In this document: positions 9,811 to 19,094 of the stretch, piece by piece
Layout: each line of letters begins with the position of its first letter
How positions within the stretch are numbered: the first letter of the stretch is position 1
The notes under the pieces: model-generated
Database searches by the model: none
What the model saw: the letters and a program-made list of their open reading frames with translations, nothing else
What the model was told of the DNA's origin: nothing
Translations under genes and position numbers: made by a program
Assembly: GCA_002162875.1 (NCBI GenBank)
Contig: MABA01000009.1
Coordinates: forward strand, 62,001-126,000
Length of the DNA stretch: 64,000 nt
Origin: Rhodobacterales bacterium 52_120_T64
Lineage (GTDB): Bacteria; Pseudomonadota; Alphaproteobacteria; Rhodobacterales; Rhodobacteraceae
Direction: 5' to 3'

Positions 9811-10995
9811 ATGAGTCTTTCCCAAGGTCGCAACCTGTTTGTCACACCCGGCCCTTCGGTCATACCGGATCGCGTACTCAACGCAATGCATCGCGCTGCG
9901 CCCAACATATATGAAGGCGATTTGGTCGACATGACCGATCGTATACTGGACAACCTGCGCAAAGTTGCGCGCACCTCTGGCGACCCGACCATCTATATCA
10001 GCAACGGTCACGGCGTTTGGGAAGCCGCGCTGCACAATGTTCTACAGGCTGGTGACAAAGTTTTGTGTTTATCTACGGGAACTTTCGGCAGCGGTTGGGC
10101 GGATGTCGCAACTGCGATGGGAATCGAAGTGGAACTTCTAGATTTCGGGAGTTCCAAAAGTTTTAATGCAGACAGGGTGGCCGATGCGCTTCGGGCCGAT
10201 CAGGGCAAGTTTAAAGCAATACTTGCAACGCATACGGATACCTCCACGTCCATTACCAACGACATTGCGGCACTGCGCAAGGCGATCGACGATACTGGAC
10301 ACCATGCCTTGTTGATGGTGGATTGCATCGCTTCGCTTGGGTGCGAACAATTCGAAATGGACGCCTGGGGCGTCGATGTCATGGTTGCCGCATGTCAAAA
10401 AGGGTTAATGGTCCCCCCCGGCATAGCTTTTACCTTTCACAATACCAAAGCGGCACAGGTGTCTGAAAACACGATCAGAACCTCGCCCTATTGGAATTGG
10501 ACGCTGAGGACAAATCCAGATGTGTTCTATATGCGATTTAACGGCACTCCACCAACGCACCATATATTCGGATTGGACGAGGCCTTAAAAATGCTCGTTG
10601 ATGAAGAGGGGCTCGATAATGTTTGGGCGCGCCATACAAAACAGGCGCAAGCCATTTGGGCCGCCATCGATATCTGGGCCGAAGCCGGGGCCATACGTTG
10701 CAACATCCAAAACATTGCTGATCGATCCAGCGCTGTTACAACCGTGGTCTCCGACACCATAGACTTATCGCCGCTGCACGAGTGGTGCAAAGACACCGCT
10801 GGGCTGACACTTGGCGTCGGCATTGGTTTTGGCGAATACGAGCCAAACCAAATCTTTCGCATCGGGCATATGGGTCACATGAACCCAGTCATGTTGCTGG
10901 GCGCCCTGTCCACAATCGAAGCGGGCTTAAACGCATTGCAAATCCCCCATGGCAGGGGCGCAATTGAGGCTGCCGGGCGCGTGCTCGCTAGCTGA
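9811..10995 (+). CDS. Serine/alanine/ureidoglycine-glyoxylate-type aminotransferase
   Basis: This is a class V PLP aminotransferase of 394 residues, starting at an ATG with AAGGAAA upstream. NLFVTPGPSVIPDRV at the N-terminus and the PLP lysine in ACQKGLMVPPG are typical of the AGXT/SgaA/PucG group. It converts glyoxylate to glycine with serine, alanine or (S)-ureidoglycine as amino donor. The convergent neighbours allA, allE and puuE produce ureidoglycine and glyoxylate, so a PucG-like role (ureidoglycine-glyoxylate aminotransferase) or removal of glyoxylate made by AllA is inferred. The sequence alone does not decide between serine and ureidoglycine. Confidence 0.85.
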   Translation: MSLSQGRNLFVTPGPSVIPDRVLNAMHRAAPNIYEGDLVDMTDRILDNLRKVARTSGDPTIYISNGHGVWEAALHNVLQAGDKVLCLSTGTFGSGWADVATAMGIEVELLDFGSSKSFNADRVADALRADQGKFKAILATHTDTSTSITNDIAALRKAIDDTGHHALLMVDCIASLGCEQFEMDAWGVDVMVAACQKGLMVPPGIAFTFHNTKAAQVSENTIRTSPYWNWTLRTNPDVFYMRFNGTPPTHHIFGLDEALKMLVDEEGLDNVWARHTKQAQAIWAAIDIWAEAGAIRCNIQNIADRSSAVTTVVSDTIDLSPLHEWCKDTAGLTLGVGIGFGEYEPNQIFRIGHMGHMNPVMLLGALSTIEAGLNALQIPHGRGAIEAAGRVLAS

Positions 10996-11455
10996 ACGTT
11001 AATGCAAGGGGGGAGTCGAAGAAAACTTCCTCCAGATTGTTTCCTTCCCCCGACCGATCAACGACCAGGAAGTCTTGTGCCTCCCCCAGAACCAACAATG
11101 GGTGATGCCAAACATTGACATCGTATTGGAGTCCTTGGTTTCCTTGGCAGTGAAACGCACGGCAGTTTGCCAAATCGGGGCTGTCAGCCACTACCGCCAA
11201 CCAGGGTTGACCACCAAGCGGAATGAACGCTTGCGATCCAAGCGGGTGACGCTCCAACATTGCAATGTTCAATTCACGGGGGCGGCCGCGAAAAATCGAA
11301 ATGATCGCTTGTCCGTCCCCAGTCGCGGCCTCTGCCAATGCATGAAACCGTGTTGTGTAGCCGGAATTGATTTCCACAGCCGTGGACGGGTCCGCCTCGA
11401 TAACCGAACCGAACGTGGCAAATGCCAGCGATGTTAATGGTTCTATTATTATCAT
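10988..11455 (-). CDS. allA: Ureidoglycolate lyase
   Basis: This is a 155-residue protein that splits (S)-ureidoglycolate to glyoxylate and urea, the last ureide step of purine degradation. Family-typical segments are FATFGSVIEAD, the IFRGRPRELNIAMLERHPLGSQAFIPL block and DVNVWHHPLL, with the His residues of the cupin-like active site. It starts 4 bases inside the 3' end of allE, so the two are translationally coupled. Its 3' end overlaps the convergent aminotransferase by 8 bases. Confidence 0.93.
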   Translation of the reverse strand: MIIIEPLTSLAFATFGSVIEADPSTAVEINSGYTTRFHALAEAATGDGQAIISIFRGRPRELNIAMLERHPLGSQAFIPLGGQPWLAVVADSPDLANCRAFHCQGNQGLQYDVNVWHHPLLVLGEAQDFLVVDRSGEGNNLEEVFFDSPLALTFS

Positions 11456-12276
11456 AATTTCAACTTCGGGTGACGGTTCACATCTTTATAAAGCAGATAC
11501 CGGAAATCCTCTGTGCCGGCCGCGTAACACGCCTGCGGGCAAAATGCGCGCAACCACATAAAATCGCCAGCTTCGACTTCAACCCAGTCATTGTTCAACT
11601 TATACGCGGCCTTGCCCTTCAAAACGTAAAGCCCATGCTCCATCACGTGGGTTTCCATAAACGGAATTATGCCACCCGGTTTGAACGTAACTATGTTGAC
11701 GTGCATATCGTGGCGCATATCGTCGGGGTCGGCAAATCGCGTCGTTGCCCACGCACCATTCGTATCGGGCATCGCGACAGGCGTTTCGTCCTTGTCATTG
11801 GTAACAAATGCTTTTGGGTAATCAATCCCATCTACGACTTCGTAAGATTTACGAATCCAGTGGAAAGTCGCGGGATTGCCTGATGTGTTCTTTACACTCC
11901 ACTTAGCCCGCGGTGGAATAAAGGCATAGCCACCCTCTTCCATGTTGTGCGTTATGCCATCAATCGCCAGTTCAATGTCACCGGAAACGACAAACACAAC
12001 GGCTTCTGCTTCAGCATCCGGTTCAGGCCGGTCGCTGCCACCACCCGGTGATACTTCAACTATATATTGTGCAAACGTCTCGGCGAATCCGGACAAGGGC
12101 CGCGCGATAATCCACGCACGAGTATTATACCAGAACGGCAAATTACTGGTAACAATATCGGTCATCACACCTTTTGGAATAACCGCATAAGCGTCAGTAA
12201 AAGTAGCCTGCCCCGTCAACATATCGTTTTGCGTAGGAAGCCCGCCGTTGGGCGCGTAATACATGTTTTTAGTCAC
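11452..12276 (-). CDS. allE: (S)-ureidoglycine aminohydrolase
   Basis: This is a 274-residue bicupin protein of the AllE/YlbA/UGHY family, which hydrolyses (S)-ureidoglycine to (S)-ureidoglycolate and ammonia. Both cupin halves are visible: PGGGSDRPEPDAEAE with GDIELAIDG (about 85-125), and a C-terminal metal-binding cupin with THVMEHGLYVLKG near 210. It is preceded by a 96-base intergenic region containing a direct repeat, so it may start its own transcription unit ahead of allA. Confidence 0.94.
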   Translation of the reverse strand: MTKNMYYAPNGGLPTQNDMLTGQATFTDAYAVIPKGVMTDIVTSNLPFWYNTRAWIIARPLSGFAETFAQYIVEVSPGGGSDRPEPDAEAEAVVFVVSGDIELAIDGITHNMEEGGYAFIPPRAKWSVKNTSGNPATFHWIRKSYEVVDGIDYPKAFVTNDKDETPVAMPDTNGAWATTRFADPDDMRHDMHVNIVTFKPGGIIPFMETHVMEHGLYVLKGKAAYKLNNDWVEVEAGDFMWLRAFCPQACYAAGTEDFRYLLYKDVNRHPKLKL

Positions 12277-12313
12277 GTCCGATCACCATCAATAATTGAG
12301 TTGATTGATCCTA

Positions 12314-12356
12314 CAATGAAACAAACCTGTTGACCCTCTATGTTTGCATTGAAACA
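12314..12356 (-). promoter_or_regulatory. Direct repeat in the puuE-allE intergenic region (possible operator)
   Basis: Two near-identical decamers, CAATGAAACA (12314-12323) and CATTGAAACA (12347-12356), lie 33 bases apart, about three helical turns, upstream of allE. The spacing suits a dimeric or multimeric regulator of the ureide genes. No regulator gene is adjacent, so this is an inference from the repeat alone. Confidence 0.35.
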
Positions 12357-12372
12357 GTTTATCAAAAATGGA

Positions 12373-13266
12373 CTAAACCGGGGGATGCTCTGCACGCCAG
12401 TGTTTCGCAATATCCTCGCGTGTCGTCAGCCAGACATCCCGATGCCCCTGCACATAATCGAGGAATCGCGCCAAAGATGCCGCACGTCCCGGTCTGCCAA
12501 CTAGACGGCAATGCAATCCGATCGACATCATCCGTCCGCCTTCCGCATAAAGAATGTCAAAACTATCTTGCAAATAACTAAAAAACTGATCGCCGGAGTT
12601 AAACCCTTGTGGTGAAGCAAAGCGCATGTCGTTGGCATCAAGCGTGTACGGAACCATCAAGAACGGGCCATCGGGGCCATCAATATAATACGGGACATCA
12701 TCTGCGTAAGTGTCGGCAGAATATGCGAATCCGGCCTCCATCGTCAGGTTGTGTGTGTTTTCAGAGGAACGCCCCTGATACATCCCAACTGGTTTTTGTC
12801 CCGTCACTTCGGTGTGAATACGGATAGCTTCGGCAATGTGTTCACGTTCAACTTCCGCCGGTACATCCTTGTAATCAATCCATTTATATCCGTGGCTGGC
12901 AATCTCCCATCCGGCATCGTTCATCGCGGTGACAACATCTGGATTTCGTTCCAGTGCCATCGCGACACCAAATACAGTCACCGGAATATCACGTCCCGTA
13001 AACATCCGGTGCAGCCGCCAAAAACCTGCACGCGAACCATATTCATAGATCGATTCCATATTCATATGGCGCTGCCCGGGCCACGCGGCCGCGCCGACGA
13101 TCTCGGACAAAAACGCCTCCGATGCCGCATCACCGTGAAGAACATTATTCTCGCCGCCCTCCTCGTAGTTGATCACGAACTGCACCGCGATACGGGCGTC
13201 GTTCGGCCAGCGGGCTTCTGGCGCGTTTGCGCCATAACCTATCATGTCACGAGGGTAATCAGTCAT
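12373..13266 (-). CDS. puuE: Allantoinase, NodB/polysaccharide-deacetylase type
   Basis: This is a 297-residue metal-independent allantoinase of the PuuE type, which opens allantoin to allantoate. It has the NodB-homology fold and the PuuE-specific segments RDMIGYGANAPEARWPNDAR, INYEEGGENNVLHGD and WEIASHGYKWIDY. It is not related to the amidohydrolase-type AllB. Its start overlaps the end of the upstream HisC-like aminotransferase by 4 bases, so the two are co-transcribed. The next steps (allantoate amidohydrolase or allantoicase) are not in the window, while ureidoglycine processing is encoded immediately downstream. Confidence 0.94.
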   Translation of the reverse strand: MTDYPRDMIGYGANAPEARWPNDARIAVQFVINYEEGGENNVLHGDAASEAFLSEIVGAAAWPGQRHMNMESIYEYGSRAGFWRLHRMFTGRDIPVTVFGVAMALERNPDVVTAMNDAGWEIASHGYKWIDYKDVPAEVEREHIAEAIRIHTEVTGQKPVGMYQGRSSENTHNLTMEAGFAYSADTYADDVPYYIDGPDGPFLMVPYTLDANDMRFASPQGFNSGDQFFSYLQDSFDILYAEGGRMMSIGLHCRLVGRPGRAASLARFLDYVQGHRDVWLTTREDIAKHWRAEHPPV

Positions 13267-14366
13267 TTCAAAGCCTCCAAAGCTAGCGGAAGTGCCGCCT
13301 CAAACAGGTCAATATCTTGCGGGCGACCAGCGGAAACACGAATACACCGATCTTGCGGCGCCACGAAAGGCATGCGTACAAATATGTTTTGTGCAATCAA
13401 TGCGGCAACAAGCGCGCGGGCAAATTCCCCGTCGCGCCCACAGTCCATCGTCACGAAATTTGTAGCTGAGGGGATTGGCTCGAACCCGAACCGCCGCACG
13501 ATCTCGCCAATCCGTTGTTTGCCAGCCGCAACTCGTGCCAATGTCTGTGTCAAATACTGCTGATCCTCGAGTGCCGCGAGCGCCCCAGCTTGCGAGGCTC
13601 GGTTCATCCCAAAATGATTGCGCACCTTATTGAAGGAATTGATCAAGTCCGCGTGCCCAATTGCGTAGCCAACCCGTGCGCCAGCCATCCCGTAAGCTTT
13701 TGAGAAAGTCCGCATTCGAATCACATTGCAATTTTCTATATCTAATTCTGGGGCCGTACCTTCTGGCGCGAACTCAAGATATGCTTCGTCCAGACAAAGA
13801 ACCGAGCCTTTCGGCACATTACCGATCATTTCCTGCAACACGGCCGCATTATGCCACGTTCCCATGGGGTTATCCGGGTTTGCTAAATAAATTAACGATG
13901 CATCGACCTGTTGCGCCTTATTGATCAACGCTTCTGGATCTTCGAAATCCCCACTATACGGCACCGTATGCAGCGTCCCGCCATATCCCGCCACATGGAA
14001 ATTGAATGTCGGATATGCACCGAGCGATGTGACCACAGATGTGCCGTCACCAACCATCATTCGGCAAAGCGATCCCAACAACCCGTCGATCCCCGCCCCA
14101 ACAACGATGTTTTTCGGTGCAATGCCATGAAACGCCGCCAAAGCTAGCTTCAAATCGTGGTTCTCTGGATCGCCATACATCCAGACATCGGGAATGGCTG
14201 CTTGCATTGCAGCGATTACCTTTGGAGATGGACCAAAAACATTTTCGTTCGCGCCAAGCCGCGCGGCAAATTTTTTCCCGCGTGCGCGCTCCTGAGTTTC
14301 GGGGCCAACGAACGGAACTGTGGAGGGCAAACTTGCCACAAGTTTGGTGTAACGTGGTGCCTTCAT
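13263..14366 (-). CDS. HisC-like class I/II PLP aminotransferase in the ureide operon
   Basis: This is a 367-residue fold-type I aminotransferase. The PLP-lysine motif TFSKAYGMAGARVGY and the NPDNPMGT motif are clear. It resembles histidinol-phosphate aminotransferase in outline, but its 4-base overlap with puuE places it in purine/ureide catabolism rather than histidine synthesis. No his genes are nearby. A transamination connected with ureidoglycine, glyoxylate or an amino-acid donor is possible; the true substrate is unknown. The start ATG has only a weak purine-rich site (AGGTTAGGAAT) upstream. The MFS gene stop is 5 bases upstream of its start, so the exporter may be co-transcribed. Confidence 0.8.
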   Translation of the reverse strand: MKAPRYTKLVASLPSTVPFVGPETQERARGKKFAARLGANENVFGPSPKVIAAMQAAIPDVWMYGDPENHDLKLALAAFHGIAPKNIVVGAGIDGLLGSLCRMMVGDGTSVVTSLGAYPTFNFHVAGYGGTLHTVPYSGDFEDPEALINKAQQVDASLIYLANPDNPMGTWHNAAVLQEMIGNVPKGSVLCLDEAYLEFAPEGTAPELDIENCNVIRMRTFSKAYGMAGARVGYAIGHADLINSFNKVRNHFGMNRASQAGALAALEDQQYLTQTLARVAAGKQRIGEIVRRFGFEPIPSATNFVTMDCGRDGEFARALVAALIAQNIFVRMPFVAPQDRCIRVSAGRPQDIDLFEAALPLALEALK

Positions 14367-14370
14367 ATTC

Positions 14371-15582
14371 CTAACCTTTCACTTTTTTTCGATCATAGAG
14401 ACGCGCGGTGATTAAAAGAGCAACAGCGAGAGTCCCAAAGATCGTCATCGTTCCGCTGATCGCGATATGGCTGTCGTCCAACAAAGCGCCCGCGACAATC
14501 GCACCCAACGCCCCGGCAACCATTAGCATAGCCCCCAGAACGGAGGACGCAAACCCCGGCATATCCCCGGCAGGTTCCATCGCTACGGCTTGCGCGGACG
14601 GTAAAATCAAACCAAATGCTAGCATGTAAATGCAGACGGCGCCCCAGAACACGTTCAGCGACGGCTCCGTGAAAAACAGTACCGCATGAATGACGGTGGC
14701 AACCCCAAGGATCGAAACTGCCAACACGCCGATATTGCGTAAACCAATCCGCCCGACCAGAACGCGCACGATCACCGTGCCACTCAAAACGAAAATCGCA
14801 CCGATGGCAAAAATCGTACCGAATGCAGTTGGCGGTAAATCATACGTTTGCTCCACAACAACCGCGCCAAGCGACAAAATACTGGCGTACCCTCCGAATG
14901 TCAGGCTGGATATTCCCATGCCGACTAGGAAATCGCGCTGCCGGAAGAGATACCCGAAGGCGTGAACAACGAACTTGATAGTAAAACGCTCGGGTCGGGT
15001 TTTCTTGACCGTTTCCTTAGCGTTGAAAGCCGATAATAGCAGCAAAACGATCCCGAACAATGCGAGGAACACAAAAATCGCCTGCCACGAAAACAGCACC
15101 AGAAGCCCCGCCCCCATAATCGGCGCAATCATTGGCGCGATGGCTGTTACCGCCATCAAAACCGCCAACAATTTTGCGGCCACAACGCCGCTGCCTATGT
15201 CCCGCACAATCGCGCGGGCAATCACGGGTGCCCCTGCGGACAAGCCCTGCGCCGCCCGAAATCCAATCAACGTCCAGAAATCCGTCGCCATCGCCGCCCC
15301 AATAGAGGCCGCTGCAAACAACGCCAAACTTATTAACAACACCTTTTTGCGCCCGAACGCATCCGACAGCAGCCCCCAGAACAACTGACCGACCCCGTAC
15401 GCCAGAAAATACACGCCAATGATCATTGAACCTAAACTCTCAACCACGGACAAATCACGCGCAATCACCCCCGTTGCGGGGGCCGTAATGTCGATGGACA
15501 AGGCGGTCAGCGCAGACAAGCCACCCAAAAGCAGAATGAAATCATAGCGTTCAGCGAGTGGTTTGCTCAAAACAAGCTCCAT
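14371..15582 (-). CDS. Bcr/CflA-type MFS drug efflux transporter
   Basis: This is a 12-transmembrane major-facilitator protein of about 404 residues. It has the conserved loop GLLSDAFGRKK between TM2 and TM3 and the ALSIDITAPA signature of the Bcr/CflA drug:H+ antiporter group in TM1. The ATG at 15582 lies 3 bases after the T-run of the valS terminator and lacks a ribosome-binding site. A TTG at 15570 has GGAG 6 bases upstream and is an equally good start, four residues shorter. It sits immediately upstream of the ureide operon, so transport of a ureide intermediate is conceivable, but family membership points to efflux of toxic compounds. Confidence 0.85.
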   Translation of the reverse strand: MELVLSKPLAERYDFILLLGGLSALTALSIDITAPATGVIARDLSVVESLGSMIIGVYFLAYGVGQLFWGLLSDAFGRKKVLLISLALFAAASIGAAMATDFWTLIGFRAAQGLSAGAPVIARAIVRDIGSGVVAAKLLAVLMAVTAIAPMIAPIMGAGLLVLFSWQAIFVFLALFGIVLLLLSAFNAKETVKKTRPERFTIKFVVHAFGYLFRQRDFLVGMGISSLTFGGYASILSLGAVVVEQTYDLPPTAFGTIFAIGAIFVLSGTVIVRVLVGRIGLRNIGVLAVSILGVATVIHAVLFFTEPSLNVFWGAVCIYMLAFGLILPSAQAVAMEPAGDMPGFASSVLGAMLMVAGALGAIVAGALLDDSHIAISGTMTIFGTLAVALLITARLYDRKKVKG

Positions 15583-15584
15583 AG

Positions 15585-15610
15585 AAAAGGGGACGCACAA
15601 TGGCGTCCCC
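15585..15610 (-). terminator. Rho-independent terminator of valS
   Basis: A perfect 8-bp stem GGGGACGC/GCGTCCCC (15589-15596 with 15603-15610) encloses a 6-base loop and is followed on the minus strand by TTTTCT. It lies 28 bases after the valS stop and directly abuts the start of the MFS gene, so that gene needs readthrough or a promoter of its own within this interval. Confidence 0.85.
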
Positions 15611-15637
15611 TTAGATAACAACGGTTTCGGGATTACG

Positions 15638-18484
15638 TCACCCCAAATCGGCCAAACGCTTCATCGCGGCTTCGAGTTTTTCGATTTCCTCATTGGCAGA
15701 AATCAACCGTTGCCGGTTTTCCTCGACCACTGCGGGGGGGGCTTTGGCTGTGAACTTTTCGTTCGACAGCTTACCTTTTATACCACCAGCTTCTTTCGCC
15801 AGCTTTTCGATGGCTTTCGAAAGACGGGCATTTTCCGCGTCGATGTCGATTATATCGGCGAGCGGCAAGCAGAATGTACCGCCCTTGACCGCAATCGTAA
15901 TCGCGCCCTTGGGGGCATCGCTTGCCTCGCTAATATCCTCGATCCGCGCCATGCGTTTAATCAGCATGACGTTACGCGCCAACGCACCAACACCAGCGGC
16001 ATCAAGTTGCAACTGCACCATCGGAATTTTTGCGCCAGCAGGCACCCGCATTTCTGAACGCACAGACCGGATGCTTTCAATAAGGCCGATCACCCAACGC
16101 ATCTCTGCGTCCGCAGTCGGGGTCGCTAGATCGGCGCTCGTATATTGTGGCCAATCGGTGTGCACCAACATCTTTTCGCGCTCCGCAATGTCGCCCCAAA
16201 GCTGTTCTGTGATGTAGGGCATGATCGGGTGCAGCAGGATCAGGCACTGATCGATCGCCCAAGCCATAGTTGCACGGGTTTCGGCCACGACCGCGGCGTC
16301 ATCCGACTGGAACAAGGGTTTGGCGAATTCGACGTACCAGTCACAAACCTGCCCGCGCACGAAGGCATACAGGCCGTTGGCCGCATCGTTGAAACGATAA
16401 GACTCGAGCGCTGTATTAAACCCTTCCAAGGCCCGCGCAGTTTCGCCAACAATCCATTGGTTAACGGTTTGGGTGACTTTTGAGGGGTCGAAATCGGCCG
16501 AGGGTTTACACTCGTTCATCTCCGCAAAACGGGCAGCATTCCAGAGTTTTGTACCGAAATTACGATACCCTTCAATACGTTGCGTGGACAGTTTAAGGTC
16601 ACGCCCCATCGCCGCCATCGCCGTTAACGTAAAGCGAACCGCATCTGCGCCGTATTCGTCGATCAATTCCAGAGGGTCGAGAACGTTGCCCGTAGACTTG
16701 GACATCTTCTTGCCCTTCTCGTCGCGAACCAGCGCGTGGACATAGACGGTGTGGAACGGCACTTGGTCAACCACGGCCAACTGCATCATCATCATGCGGG
16801 CGACCCAGAAGAAGATGATATCAAAGCCGGTAATCAGTACATCCGTCGGGAAATACTTTTGTAGTTCTTCGGTGTTTTCAGGCCAGCCGAGCGTCCCGAT
16901 AGGCCAAAGACCAGAGGAGAACCATGTGTCTAGAACGTCTGGATCGCGCCACATGGGAACAATTTTGCTTTCATCTAGCGCTTGAACATCAAAGAGCGTT
17001 TTCGCCTTCGATCTACTTTCCATGACTTCAATTTCGCGATCATTATAGTATTCTCGCATTTGCTCTAGTGCATCACTCTCACTTGAAGCACAAAACTGCA
17101 TGTAAGTATTATCGGAGAGGCCCAGATCAAACTTGTCATCTGTTCCATCAACTTTCTTAGGCCCATACCAAACCGGAATCTGATGCCCCCACCACAGTTG
17201 CCGCGAGATGCACCACGGCTCGATATTTTCAAGCCAGTGGAAGTAGACCTTCGCGTCCTGCTCCGGCAAAATCTTCGTCTCGCCGGAACGCACCGCGTCA
17301 ATCGCAGGCTGCACGATTTCTTTGGTGTCCACGAACCACTGGTCCGTCAGCATAGGCTCGATCACGACCTTCGATCTGTCGCCAAACGGCTGCATGATCT
17401 TCTTGTCTTCCACATGCGTCATCAGACCAAGCGCGTCGATGTCGGCAACAATTGCCTTACGCGCCAAAAACCGCTCCATCCCGCGATACTTCGCAGGAAC
17501 GATCGAGCCTTCGACCATATGCCCGCGCACGTCCATCAACGGATACATCGGAATGTCGTTCCGCTTCGCCACAGCATAATCGTTAAAATCATGCGCGCCG
17601 GTAATTTTCACAGCACCCGAGCCGAAATTCGGGTCAGGGTATTCATCCGTGATAATCGGGATCAGACGATCACACAGCGGCAAATGCACCATCTTGCCTA
17701 CAATCGACGCATACCGTTCGTCGCTTGGATGCACCGCAACCGCCCCGTCACCCAACATGGTTTCAGGCCGCGTGGTGGCGATAGCGATATAGTCGCGCTC
17801 TTCGGTTAAGGTAACGTTACCATCTTCGTCTTTTTCGACGTAGGTATATGTCTCACCACCGGCCAGCGGATATTTGAAGTGCCACATGTGGCCGTCGACC
17901 TCGATGTTCTCGACCTCAAGGTCAGAAATCGCGGTCTCGAACTTTGGATCCCAGTTAACCAGACGGTTACCTTTATAGATTAAGCCCTTGTTATACATTT
18001 CAACAAAGACTTTTAGAACGGCCTCATGAAAACCTTCGTCCATCGTAAAGCGGTTACGCGACCAATCACACGAGGCACCCAGACGTTTAAGCTGGTTAAC
18101 AATCGTACCGCCGGATTCCTCTTTCCATTCCCAGATTTTCTCTAGGAACTTCTCGCGGCCCAGCTCTTTACGGCCAACATTACCAGCCTCGGCCAATTGG
18201 CGTTCCACCACCATTTGTGTCGCGATTCCGGCGTGATCCTGCCCCGGTTGCCAAAGCGTGTCAAAGCCCTGCATCCGATGCCAGCGCACTAGAATGTCCT
18301 GAAGCGTGTTGTTAAATGCATGCCCCATATGCAGAACGCCCGTGACGTTTGGCGGCGGTATCATGATGCAGAAGGTTTCCTCGCGGCTGGCATTTGCCCC
18401 CGCTTTAAAAGCGTCAATCGCTTCCCACTTAGCGAAAATCTCGGCCTCGTTAGAGGCAGCATCAAAGTTCTTTTCCATAGGCAT
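15638..18484 (-). CDS. valS: Valyl-tRNA synthetase
   Basis: This is a class I synthetase of 948 residues that charges tRNA-Val. The HIGH motif appears as HMGH in [13 protein letters not shown], and the KMSKS loop is intact in [15 protein letters not shown]. The CP1 editing domain, the anticodon-binding domain and a C-terminal coiled-coil arm (the last 70 residues) are all present. I start at the ATG at 18484 (MPMEKNFD), with AGGA about 8 bases upstream, rather than the open-frame start 10 codons earlier. It is followed by a strong terminator. Confidence 0.96.
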   Translation of the reverse strand: MPMEKNFDAASNEAEIFAKWEAIDAFKAGANASREETFCIMIPPPNVTGVLHMGHAFNNTLQDILVRWHRMQGFDTLWQPGQDHAGIATQMVVERQLAEAGNVGRKELGREKFLEKIWEWKEESGGTIVNQLKRLGASCDWSRNRFTMDEGFHEAVLKVFVEMYNKGLIYKGNRLVNWDPKFETAISDLEVENIEVDGHMWHFKYPLAGGETYTYVEKDEDGNVTLTEERDYIAIATTRPETMLGDGAVAVHPSDERYASIVGKMVHLPLCDRLIPIITDEYPDPNFGSGAVKITGAHDFNDYAVAKRNDIPMYPLMDVRGHMVEGSIVPAKYRGMERFLARKAIVADIDALGLMTHVEDKKIMQPFGDRSKVVIEPMLTDQWFVDTKEIVQPAIDAVRSGETKILPEQDAKVYFHWLENIEPWCISRQLWWGHQIPVWYGPKKVDGTDDKFDLGLSDNTYMQFCASSESDALEQMREYYNDREIEVMESRSKAKTLFDVQALDESKIVPMWRDPDVLDTWFSSGLWPIGTLGWPENTEELQKYFPTDVLITGFDIIFFWVARMMMMQLAVVDQVPFHTVYVHALVRDEKGKKMSKSTGNVLDPLELIDEYGADAVRFTLTAMAAMGRDLKLSTQRIEGYRNFGTKLWNAARFAEMNECKPSADFDPSKVTQTVNQWIVGETARALEGFNTALESYRFNDAANGLYAFVRGQVCDWYVEFAKPLFQSDDAAVVAETRATMAWAIDQCLILLHPIMPYITEQLWGDIAEREKMLVHTDWPQYTSADLATPTADAEMRWVIGLIESIRSVRSEMRVPAGAKIPMVQLQLDAAGVGALARNVMLIKRMARIEDISEASDAPKGAITIAVKGGTFCLPLADIIDIDAENARLSKAIEKLAKEAGGIKGKLSNEKFTAKAPPAVVEENRQRLISANEEIEKLEAAMKRLADLG

Positions 18485-18547
18485 CGGGCGTATCCTGCAT
18501 TTAAGTTTCGCCATTACATACAGGGGCTTTGAGCCAAGGAAAAGCCC

Positions 18548-18979
18548 TCAGATAGCGCGATCGATCTTGGTGGACAGATGGATCAGCGATTCCGAGCTCT
18601 GAACCCCCTTGATCGCCCCGATCTCGTCCAACACCTTATCAAGGCGTTCGGTATTCGGCGCGCCAAGCTGCAACACCAAATCGAACCTGCCGGACGCAGT
18701 ATGCGCAACCTCGACTTCCGGCATGGATTTCAGACGTTGCACCACGTGCGGTCCGGTACGTGGCTCGAACCGCACCAACACCGTAGCCTTGATCCGGTTC
18801 AGGCGTGTAGCGTCACCCAGTTTCAAGGTATATCCGGCAATCACCCCACTACGTTCCAGTTTTTCGAGCCGCGCCTGAACGGTTGTTCGCGCCACCCCCA
18901 GCCGCCGCGCAAGCGTGGAAACGGAGGTTCGCGCGTCGATCGACAACTCTCGTATCAAGCTTCTATCAATATCATCCAC
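18548..18979 (-). CDS. Lrp/AsnC family transcriptional regulator
   Basis: This is a 143-residue feast/famine regulator. The N-terminal winged HTH spans about 1-60 (DDIDRSLIRELSIDARTSVSTLARRLGVARTTVQ) and the C-terminal RAM ligand-binding domain follows. The start is a GTG with AGG about 9 bases upstream. It is divergent from the ornithine decarboxylase gene, and the intergenic region carries several dyads. The likely role is control of itself and the decarboxylase in response to an amino acid such as ornithine, arginine or lysine. That is inferred from position. Confidence 0.92.
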   Translation of the reverse strand: MDDIDRSLIRELSIDARTSVSTLARRLGVARTTVQARLEKLERSGVIAGYTLKLGDATRLNRIKATVLVRFEPRTGPHVVQRLKSMPEVEVAHTASGRFDLVLQLGAPNTERLDKVLDEIGAIKGVQSSESLIHLSTKIDRAI

Positions 18980-18991
18980 ATCATTTTGCCT

Positions 18992-19054
18992 GTTATTTCG
19001 TCATTATGACTACATATTTACACAATTAGCCCGAAATAACGAGTGAAAATGACG
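18992..19054. promoter_or_regulatory. Dyad-rich operator between lrp-type regulator and decarboxylase
   Basis: The interval holds an inverted repeat GTTATTTCG (18992-19000) / CGAAATAAC (19032-19040), a second pair CGTCATT (18999-19005) / AATGACG (19048-19054), and the short palindrome GTCATTATGAC (19000-19010). Repeated dyads in a divergent Lrp-regulator promoter are what multimeric Lrp proteins bind. Binding itself is inferred. Confidence 0.65.
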
Positions 19055-19094
19055 TGCTGACCCCGCAAAATCAACAAAACACTGGAGTACAGCC

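Noticed and set aside
12751-13563. 270-codon open frame on the plus strand
   Set aside because: It runs antisense to puuE and the HisC-like aminotransferase gene, both strongly supported, and shows no family motif.
17183-17809. 208-codon open frame on the plus strand
   Set aside because: It is antisense to valS and rich in Arg, His and Pro without any domain signature.
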